The translations under genes and the position numbers were made by a program. 64,000 bases of DNA from Dendrolimus kikuchii (taxonomy: Eukaryota > Arthropoda > Insecta > Lepidoptera > Lasiocampidae), in the NCBI GenBank assembly GCA_019925095.2, contig CM034391.1, forward strand, positions 25,595,051 through 25,659,050. The letters are read 5' to 3'. Positions within the stretch are counted from its first letter, which is position 1, and every line of letters starts with the position of its first letter. This document shows, one piece after another, positions 55,981-64,000 of this stretch. The notes below the pieces were generated by a model. The model was not told the DNA's origin. It saw only the letters and a list, made by a program, of their open reading frames with translations, and did no database searches.

Positions 55981-56636
55981 CATCTGTGGAGACCTAGTGC
56001 GGGCACCAGAGCTAACTTTGGACGCTCCTGCAGAATTGTCATCGTATTGTTTAATTATTTTATGTTCCCTGTACTCATTATGTAGATAAATTTCATTTCA
56101 TTTAAAAAAGTATATAAGCTCTCGTTCTAGTGATAATTGTGTAGGAATAAGCCAATTTATTACAACCTAATATTACAATTGTGGATTTCTACTTAACTTT
56201 GTACTTTAATTGTAAAAGCTTGTTCATTAAATATTGTGACAGAAATATCTTGAGATCTTTGTCTAGAGAGCTGTGAAACCAAACACGTGTATATATACAA
56301 CAGTTATGTAAGTACTCTAGACTAATTAGTAGTAGGTTCTTGTATAACAAACGTCTTGTTTTCTAATTACAAAGACTATACGCTTTTGATCATAACAACA
56401 ATAAATATAATACATTAATTATTCCTTTTGAATGTGTATTTAGTTTATGGAGTAACAGCTAGGTGAGAACTGCGTAGACACGCTACGTGTCTGTCTACGT
56501 CCACGTAGCTACGGCGTAGCAAAACTTGACAGTTCTTGTAACTGTTTAAATGCGCTATTTATAATAGTATTACAAGGTTTGTAAACTCTTAATAATAGAG
56601 TTATGCATAATCACATTGTTAATGCAATTGTTACAT
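55981..56636. other. Unassigned AT-rich sequence
   Basis: No gene. A small inverted repeat GCTACGTG/CACGTAGC (56482-56509) with CTACG repeats is the only structure noted. Confidence 0.4.
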
Positions 56637-56893
56637 ATGCATGATGAAAGAATGACTAAACAGCTATACAATGCAAAAGTGGATAGATGTAGAAGTCGTG
56701 GAAGGCCACGACACACCTTCCATGATCAAATTGGTCGTGTACTAGCAGAAGGTGATGTCAGGAGCCTTAAGAACCGACGAGCGTGCATGACAAAGAACCA
56801 AGTGAGGTGTGTAAGAATAAGACTAAATGGCGCTCTGTTGTTCGTGCCTACCCCGCAAGGGAACTGGCGTGAAGTTATGTATGTATGTATGTA
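56637..56893 (+). pseudogene. (ATGT)n-tailed LINE fragment with internal deletion
   Basis: From HDERMTKQLYNAKVD-coding sequence to ATGTATGTATGTAC. A 16-bp deletion after GCATGAC breaks the frame. Confidence 0.75.
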
Positions 56894-57249
56894 CATATAC
56901 ATACAAAATACATATATTACATAATACATATATTATATAATAAATGTATTTTGTAATATATTATTGTATATGTATATTTTTGTATATTAAAACAATTAAA
57001 TATTAAAATTAAACTAATTTATAAATAAATAATGAATCAACTAATTGTTATGCAAATAAATATAAACTTAAAAATAAACTACAAACTATACAATATAAAA
57101 ACTAAAACTAAATAAAAAAGGGGAAAATATATATTATATTTATTTATTTATTTGTATATTATATTTATGACTATGTATGTATGTATGTATTTGTTAAATT
57201 AGTTTGAGTATTTATGTGTCCCTTGCCTTTTTGCTGCACCACCTACATC

Positions 57250-57388
57250 GCCTGATTCAAATTTGTTTTTGATTTAGGTTGCCTGGAAGAGATCGCTTTG
57301 AGCGATAAGGCCGCCTATTGTATCGCCTAGAAAATATTGTAAATATGGTCTGTTTTTGTAATTGTATGTTTTGGTGTGCAATAAAGAG

Positions 57389-57436
<48 letters not shown>
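57250..57436 (+). repeat. Retroposon 3' tail with AATAAA and (TA)n
   Basis: GCCTGGAAGAGATCGCTTTG ... GATAAGGCCGCC ... GTGCAATAAAGAGT then about 40 bp of TA. A 3' end type I recall as very common in Lepidoptera. The flanks 56894-57249 and 57437-57767 are AT-rich with no gene. Confidence 0.5.
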
Positions 57437-57767
57437 CAAACATTTATACTGTTTCTTCTATGTACATATATATTATAATTTACAAATTAAATAGTTTTAA
57501 GTCAAACTCATTAACATATTCGGGTCGTTTTAGTATTACGCCAAAAGGAAGGTTTGCACTGAAAATCAGCGTTGTGTCGGATATTATGCCGGCACAGCAA
57601 TAAGCCGAGTGCAAACCTTGTTTGCGGAAAATGCGGCGTACAAATTATCAAAATATGTTTTTATTTTTAGGATACATGTTAGCAATGTAAGTATGTCGCT
57701 ATTTTTTCAAATAAATTTATTCTTTCTTTCTTTCTTTCTAATAACTATTTTTCATAAACCTTATTGT

Positions 57768-58081
57768 ATTTTTTTTATTGCAGGACTTCAGGAGACAGGC
57801 AGATGGTCCACTGGATGGAACGCGGTTACCATCGCCTATGGACATTTGCAACACCAAAGGTGCTACAAATGCGCTGCTGCTCTCTTAAGGGAGCCTGGTA
57901 CCTGGCCACTAATTCCGGAATACAACTCAAGGTTGTTATAGCGACATACTTTAGACCAGGGGTGGTAGCCATCCAGTCGGGCAAATACCCTACCAACCTG
58001 GCTGTGGGTTATTTTGTCGCCTCTTACGAGAGGCCGCCCGTCCGCAAGAAATTGTATTCTTTCTCCGTTCCTGCACGGATA
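57768..58081 (-). repeat. SINE family S, copy 13 (full length)
   Basis: Flanked on both sides by TTTCTTTCTTTCT runs and similar TAAC(T/C)A(T/C)TTTTCAT stretches, possibly an imperfect target duplication. Confidence 0.8.
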
Positions 58082-58129
58082 AATATGTAGTTCTGAATAA
58101 ATATTTTCTTTCTTTCTTTAACCACTTTT

Positions 58130-58450
58130 CATCACAGTTGGGCCGTCAGCCCGTCCGCCATACCTCAGCAATGAAAAAAATGAAGCTTATAAGATATTAT
58201 ACGTTAAGAAATCTCTTTTCTTTCACCATATCCCAATTACTTGGGGTCGGCACAATATGTCTTTTCCTTCCACACTCTTCTATTATGACATACCTCTTCT
58301 GTCACACCGCATATCATCATGTCATCCTTCACACAATCCATCCATCTTTTTTTTGTCTACCTTTAAATTTGTACCCATCGATCTTGTAGTATAACATTCT
58401 TTTTGTCACGTGACTTTCATCCCTCCTCATTATATGCCCATACCAACTTA
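58130..58450 (-). pseudogene. RTE-like LINE ORF2 3' end (decayed)
   Basis: Minus-strand reading gives RLSWYGHIMRRDESHVTKR and a broken GRQKK-W motif, then a GACCCCAAGTAATTGGG-type end, as in the C-terminal tail of RTE-like LINEs. Several stops. Confidence 0.6.
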
Positions 58451-58735
58451 ATCTTAAGAAATATAGAAAACCAATTTCCAAAAATGTACAATCGTAATGT
58501 CGTTAGTTGCCGTCCGTATATCATGGGCAATGGCGGATAGCGGTTTATCAAAGCGCTGGGTTCCGCATAAATCTGCCTGCGGGGCCCCCGTTTGATACGA
58601 GGACTTGAATAATATGAAACATCCAGAACATAATTGGATTTTTCGGTGAAGTTTATTTAAAAAGTTTTAGGATTAATAGGGTCTTATTATTGGGCATTAG
58701 CATCAGTTAATCATTACTTTAGGAATTGTTTAACT

Positions 58736-58969
58736 TTTTTTTTTTATTGCATGAGATCAGCAGACAAGCAGACCGCCCACTTGATGGAAAGCGGTTACCA
58801 TCGCCTATGGACATTTGCAACAGCAAAGTTGCTACAAATGCGCTGCTGCTCTCTCAAGGGAGACTGGAACCTGGTCACTAATGCCGGAACACAACTCAAG
58901 GTTGCTATGGCGGCATACTCTAGACCAGGGGTGGTAGCCATCCAGACGGACAAAGCCCTACCACCTGGC
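58736..58969 (-). repeat. SINE family S, copy 14 (truncated)
   Basis: Breaks off at CCACCTGGC, close to where copy 12 ends. Confidence 0.75.
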
Positions 58970-59213
58970 AAAACTTCGTTAGATTCATTATGGATTTTCT
59001 TTTGGGCTGATATTGATTTGCTTTGACATTTGTATCTTCAAATAAAAAAATGATGTAAATTTATTCAAGTGCATTTATTCAAGTAACAGTAATAGACACA
59101 TCTATTAGAACTAGTGGTCGCCCGTGGTCGAAGTTCGACAATAATAATTTGTTGTCAAGGACTATACTTCTATTCTTCTTCATTCTTCTGCACTGTTAAT
59201 TTGACTTTAACAA

Positions 59214-59390
59214 TTACCAAAAGATTAGCCCGCAGGGGGGCTTTGTGGCGAAGCCTTAGGTGAGTAGCGACACCTCGTATCTGGCTCCGGGGGCCAAGAC
59301 AAGGAGTGGAGATCGCTAGAGCTAAGACTCAAGCTCCAAGGGTGGAAGTGATAAATGGCATCACGTCAGAAGTAGCTTCGGTAAACCTGC
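59214..59390 (+). repeat. Dispersed repeat, paired with 62420-62610
   Basis: GGGGGGCTTTGTGGCGAAGCC ... CTAGAGCTAAGACTCAAGCT ... GGAAGTGATAAATGGCATCA. The reverse complement recurs about 3.2 kb downstream. Family not identified. Confidence 0.6.
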
Positions 59391-60380
59391 AGCCCACCTC
59401 TCTACACCCCTTAGCCACTCACACTCATGTTGCCCCTGTCTTGTATGGCATTTTTTGGGACCCATGCAAGTAGTGGCGAGTCACCGTCTGCCCATTTTAT
59501 AATGTTAACCGAACATTGCGACGGACAGACGCCATACTCCCAATATTCCCAGACCCCTAGTATCACTAGAAGTTCACCCTAATAGCCCTGTACTTTTTGT
59601 TCTCCTTCCTGCCGTGGCTTGTCCTTGAGTGCATTACTATATGGTGTAGACAGGGATAATCGCCGGTCAGTGTCACGCCACATTTACATTAAATTTGTCA
59701 AAGGGCCTCTACGTGTTGGCCTTCCCATGGCCCCACGGAAGCCCTCCAAAAGTCCGGGCCATTTTTATGGCCCGAGGATATATACCGAGGAGTATGTGGG
59801 ATTACCGTGGGTCGACGCTACACACAAGTTTCTAATAATAGAAAGTGTTGCAAGCATCTACCACCAGATTATCCTACAAACCTTCCAGCGACTTTCCGCA
59901 TCATAATGAGGTGTCACGTGACCGTAATTATAGATATGACTGCCGTGACGTTTCGATGCAAGCTGACAAGGAAGGGTATCCCTGGAACCAGAACAACCCA
60001 TGGCTCTGGGTATAGCTCGCCGGGAGGGACCCGGACTCCCTCCGGTCTCACTACCAGTTTGACCCGCAGCGAAGTCTGGAGTCGAAGTGTTCATAGGTCC
60101 GACGCCTATGAATACTTTACGTCAGGTATCTAATTCGGTTCCGGCAATAAAAAACTCACCATAAATATTATTCTCAACGCATCCAAACGGAAGTAATTTG
60201 ATAAATTAAGCACCATAAAGAATGAAAAGAAAATGGCCGACCAATAATGGACTTTGTTCTTTTCCCGGGACATTGTAGGAAGTAATTTCGTTAAAAGGAA
60301 CCTGTTTCCAATATAAAAGTGTACTGTAAAATAAAGTCATGACAATCTAGTCGATAACGAGAAATGTTCGGATAAGGCTG
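59391..60380. other. Unassigned sequence
   Basis: Short open frames (59619-59906, 59807-60133) show no family resemblance. No repeat end recognised. Confidence 0.35.
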
Positions 60381-60389
60381 CCTATCCAT

Positions 60390-61330
60390 TGACGCGGAGC
60401 GAGCGAGTACTGCGGAGCGGAGTCGCAGACTGTGTCCGTCCATTTATGCGCAGCGAGGCAGCGGGGTGGAGCGAGCGAGTATTGCGGAGCGGAGTCGCAG
60501 ACTGTGTCTGTCCATTTATGCGCAGCGAGGCAGCGGGGTGGAGCGAGCGAGTATTGAGGAGCGGAATCGCAGACTGTGTCTGTCCATTTATGCGCAGCGA
60601 AGCAGTGGGTGGAGCGAGGAGTATTGCGGAGCGGATTCGCAGCCTGTGTCTGTCCATTTATGCGCAGCGAGGCAGCGGGGTAGAGAGATGTGTATTGCGG
60701 AGCGGAATTGCGGACTGTATCCGTCCATTTATGCGGAGCGAGGCAGCGGGGTGGAGCGAGCGAGTATTGCGGAGCGGAGTCGCAGACTGTGTCCGTCCAT
60801 TTATGCGCAGCGAGGCAGCGGGGTGGAGCGAGCGAGTATTGCGGAGCGGAGTCGCAGACTGTGTCTGTCCATTTATGCGCAGCGAGGCAGCGGGGTGGAG
60901 CGAGCGAGTATTGCGGAGCGGAGTCGCAGACTGTGTCCGTCCATTTATGCGCAGCGAGGCAGCGGGGTGGAGCGAGCGAGTATTGCGGAGCGGAGTCGCA
61001 GACTGTGTCCGTCCATTTATGCGGAGCGAGGCAGCAGGGTGGAGCGAGCGAGTATTGCGGAGCGGAGTCGCAGACTGTGTCCGTCCATTTATGCGCAGCG
61101 AGGCAGCGGGGTGGAGCGAGCGAGTATTGCGGAGCGGAGTCGCAGACTGTGTCCGTCCATTTATGCGCAGCGAGGTAACGGATTGGAGCGAGTGACTATT
61201 GCGGAGTGGAGTTGCGGACTGTGTTTGTCCATTTGTACACAGCGAGTCAGCAGAGTGGAGCGAGCGAGTATTGCAGAGCAGAGTTGTAGAGTGTGCGGAG
61301 CTAGGCCGAGTTGACGCGACATATCGCACA
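60390..61330 (+). repeat. 72-bp tandem array
   Basis: About 12 units of 72 bp (CATTTATGCGCAGCGAGGCA marks each; starts near 60441, 60513, 60585 ...), degenerating after 61195. All units keep GCGAGCGAGTATTGCGGAGC. As 72 is divisible by 3, several frames on both strands remain open. One further unit with the same downstream flank (GTGTGCGGAGCTAG) lies at 61480-61600. Confidence 0.9.
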
Positions 61331-61599
61331 TTTTAGCAGCATACTACCCCATCCCTCTGAATCCAGTCCGTTTCCCCGCCGCCTCATTTCGCTATCCGGC
61401 TCCGCCGTCTCGCTCCACTGCTTCGCACCACCACCACGAGCCGCTTCCGAAAATGTATGAATTTTTAAACTAACTCGCAAATCCCTATCTATTTATGCGG
61501 AGCTAGGCAGCGGGGTGGAGCGAGCAAGTATTGTGGAGCGAAGTTGCGGAGTGTGCGGAGCTAGACCGAGTTCACGCGACTTGTCGAACTCTTCGTACA

Positions 61600-61970
61600 T
61601 GATTGGCGAAGGGTAAGATGGGTGTTAGTGGTTAATGGGACCTGAAGACGTGGGCTGTAGCTTCACCGAAGCTATAAATACAAATACAAATACAAAATAT
61701 CTTTATTAAGCATTTAAGAAAAACACAGTAGAAAATTGAAAGAATGAACAATGAAACACATTTTAGAGGCTAAAAACACTATACAAAATGTTAAGTTGAC
61801 TCTGACTCTCAAACTAGGTATAATTTACCTGTAATACGAATCAATCAGAGGTTCCTCACGCCAATTGCCAATGTTAAAATTTAAGATCTCCATGCAGTGT
61901 GTATGTGGTCATGTTCATGTACATATATATTAGGATGTGTATGTGTGCGTGTGTATTTCTGTAGAGGAGA
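61600..61970. other. Possible minus-strand LINE tail, otherwise unassigned
   Basis: ATACAAATACAAATACAAAATATCTTTATTAAG (61677 on) is the reverse of a TTGTATT-repeat tail with AATAAA, as at LINE 3' ends. No coding remnant identified. Confidence 0.3.
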
Positions 61971-62284
61971 TTTTTTTTTTATTGCAGGAGTTCAGTAGAC
62001 AGGCAGACGGTCCACTTGATGGAAAGCGGTTACCATCGCCCATGGACATTAGCAACACCAAAGGTGCTACAAATGCGCTGCTGCTCTCTTAAAGGAGACT
62101 GGAACCTGGTCATTAATGCCGGAACACAACACAAAGTTGTTATGGCGGCATACTCTAGACCAGGGGTGGTCGCCATCCAGTCGAGCAAATACTCTAGCAC
62201 CTGGCTGTGGGTTGTTTAGTCGCCTCTTACGACAGGCCGCCGGGCCGCAGGAAATTGTATTCTTTCTCCGTTCCTGCACGGATA
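61971..62284 (-). repeat. SINE family S, copy 15 (full length)
   Basis: AGGAGAT on the left and AGGAGAT shortly after the right end suggest a 7-bp target duplication. Confidence 0.8.
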
Positions 62285-62419
62285 AAAAAGGAGATAAAGA
62301 AGGAAGAAAGTAGGATAAAAGTTTAGAAGATTTTAAGTTTATTAAGTTACTTAACAAGCACTTCAGTAGCATCATAGTTAAGCGAGAGTAAATATTTATA
62401 GACCTTGTTTTTTACTTTT

Positions 62420-62610
62420 AGCTACTTCCGACTTTATGCCATTTATCACTTCCACCCCTGAAGCTTGAGTCTTAGCTCTAGCGACATCCACTCCACGCCG
62501 GCTAGCTAAGGCAAGTACGGAGGCTGGGCCTTACTTTGGCTTCCCGGAGTCGGGTACGAGGTCTCCCTACTCACTTAAGGCTTCGACATAAAGCCCCCCT
62601 TGTGGGATTA
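62420..62610 (-). repeat. Dispersed repeat, inverted partner of 59214-59390
   Basis: TGCCATTTATCACTTCCACC ... GAGTCTTAGCTCTAGCGA ... AAGCCCCCCTT. Diverged, with a different middle portion. Confidence 0.6.
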
Positions 62611-63610
62611 TCTTTCTCTTTATTATTATGATTTATTTATCTCCACTATTTGAACAAATATTATGATACATGTTTTTCATGATTAGCTCAAGGCTATCCG
62701 TTTCATGGCGATATTCTGTGAAAGCGTGGTATCACATCGATTGAGCTGGGCCTAAGTACTGTTATTAAGATAAGGACTCCAGCATGTCTCTACCACATCT
62801 TTACGCCACGAGCAAATATAATATTAATACTTTAAATACCTTCCACTTGACTTCACCTTTTCTTACTCATCCCTGAACCTTACTCAACATTATCTTGTAA
62901 ACAAGCTTGAAAATCATTAGACCAGCGCATAAGATTAAGCGGTTGGGCAAAGCCCACAGGTGGGCTCGTGTGTCTACCTGCACAACTTAAACTTGCAGCC
63001 ACTGAATTATGCATGTACGTTGCGTGGTTTGAGTTAAGAAAGCTTCGCGAGAATATCTACAGCAAATTTAGTTATGTAGCAAAAAAACTTACACAATCCC
63101 TTGACAACATTTTGAGGCATTTTTGTGCTGTATATCTGAGTGGTATACCTTCTCTTGAGCAATGATTAAATTGCTTTTGATATAATTTAGAGGGGAATAA
63201 CATGTAATTAAAAAATGCTTCGAAAATTGCAGCGTATGAGATCAATATTTTGTCGTCTGCTTTTTACTTCTTCATGTACATGAACATTTAGTACACTTGT
63301 GGAAAAATACATTATATTTCGTAGTAAATTTGGTACCTAAGGATATAAAATAACAAGAAATTTCTACGTGTGAAGGTATCATGTAAAAACTATTATATTT
63401 TTATTATGATTTTTGCATTTAGTGGTTAGGATATTTTTTTTATTGGGATATGTAGACGTCTTGATAAAAGTTATTGATAAAAGAATTGTTATGTCTATTT
63501 GTGATTTTTTTCTTGAGATATGAAGTGTGTAATATTAAAAGCTGGTTTTAGAGTTGCGTAGCTATATGGAAAAAATAGAGAAAGGATATCCCTCTACGGA
63601 ACTACTATCT
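62611..63610. other. Unassigned AT-rich sequence
   Basis: About 1 kb with no gene or repeat boundary that I can recognise. Confidence 0.4.
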
Positions 63611-63922
63611 ATCCGTGCAGGAACGGAGAAAGAATACAATTTCCTGCGGCCGGGCGGCCTGTCGTAAGAGGCGACTTAACAACCCACAGCCAGGTGGTAG
63701 GGCATTTGCCGGACTGGATGGCTACCACCCCTGGTCTAAAGTATGTCGCCATAACAACCTTGAGTTGTGTTCCGGCATTAGTGACCAGGTTCCAGTCTCC
63801 CTTAAGAGAGCAGCAGCGCATTTGTAGCAGCTTTGGTGTTGCAAATGTCCATAAGCGATGGTAATCGCTTTCCATCAAGTGGGCCGTCTGCCTGTCTGCT
63901 GATCTCCTGCAATAAAAAAAAA
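63611..63922 (+). repeat. SINE family S, copy 16 (full length, near consensus)
   Basis: ATCCGTGCAGGAACGGAG to CTCCTGCAATAAAAAAAAA. One of the cleanest copies and a good reference for the family. Confidence 0.85.
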
Positions 63923-64000
63923 GAACTGTTAAATTTACTTGATCTGATACGCATACATTTTTTTTAAATACAAATCCAATCCTTTATGTTTACTTATGTA

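Noticed and set aside
60382..61329. Overlapping frames of 160-282 codons on both strands across the 72-bp array.
   Set aside because: Same reason: a 24-codon period in several frames at once is a property of the repeat, not of coding.

Overview
The window looks like insect, most likely lepidopteran, nuclear DNA made almost entirely of transposable elements. The lepidopteran call is from memory of repeat styles: tRNA-headed SINEs ending in a 'CCCAGCAGTGGGACA' tail, a short SINE ending in 'CTGCAATAAAAA', Helitron-like ends with CTAG before a T, and BEL/Pao elements in an AT-rich background. I found no host protein-coding gene and no functional tRNA or rRNA gene. Everything protein-like that I can recognise is retrotransposon gag, pol or LINE sequence.

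Layout. 1-3,950: SINEs and three Helitron-like repeats. 3,954-11,600: BEL/Pao element 1, with one intact gag-pol ORF (1,898 codons) and long LTRs carrying three tandem hairpins. 11.8-12.5 kb: a 70-bp minisatellite and a SINE. 13,101-19,767: BEL/Pao element 2, intact ORF of 1,886 codons, short LTRs with a long stem-loop. 19.8-21.8 kb: LTR and LINE debris, a Helitron and a SINE. About 21.8-27.5 kb: a Jockey-like LINE with a hairpin-rich leader and two intact ORFs. 27.8-30.2 kb: the 70-bp minisatellite again, Helitrons and microsatellites. 30,486-40,574: BEL/Pao element 3, a near-identical relative of element 2, broken by a frameshift and a 270-bp deletion; a nearly identical 5'-truncated Jockey copy sits inside its 5' LTR. 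40.8-48.3 kb: a solo LTR with target duplication, nested SINEs, RTE-like scraps and Helitrons. 48.7-49.15 kb: a 96-bp tandem array. About 49.2-54.24 kb: an AT-rich CR1-like LINE whose ORF1 ends in a baculovirus-FP-like domain. 54.3-55.65 kb: a degraded LINE (minus strand) of the restriction-like-endonuclease type. 55.7-64 kb: SINEs, LINE tails and a 72-bp tandem array.

How it works together. The BEL elements encode all their functions (gag, protease, RT, RNase H, integrase) in one polyprotein. The Jockey-like and CR1-like LINEs each encode a nucleic-acid-binding ORF1 and an endonuclease/RT ORF2. The SINEs, LTR fragments and Helitrons are non-autonomous. Near-identical copies, nested insertions, target duplications and apparent recombination between copies point to recent activity in a gene-poor compartment such as heterochromatin or a W chromosome; that placement is inference.
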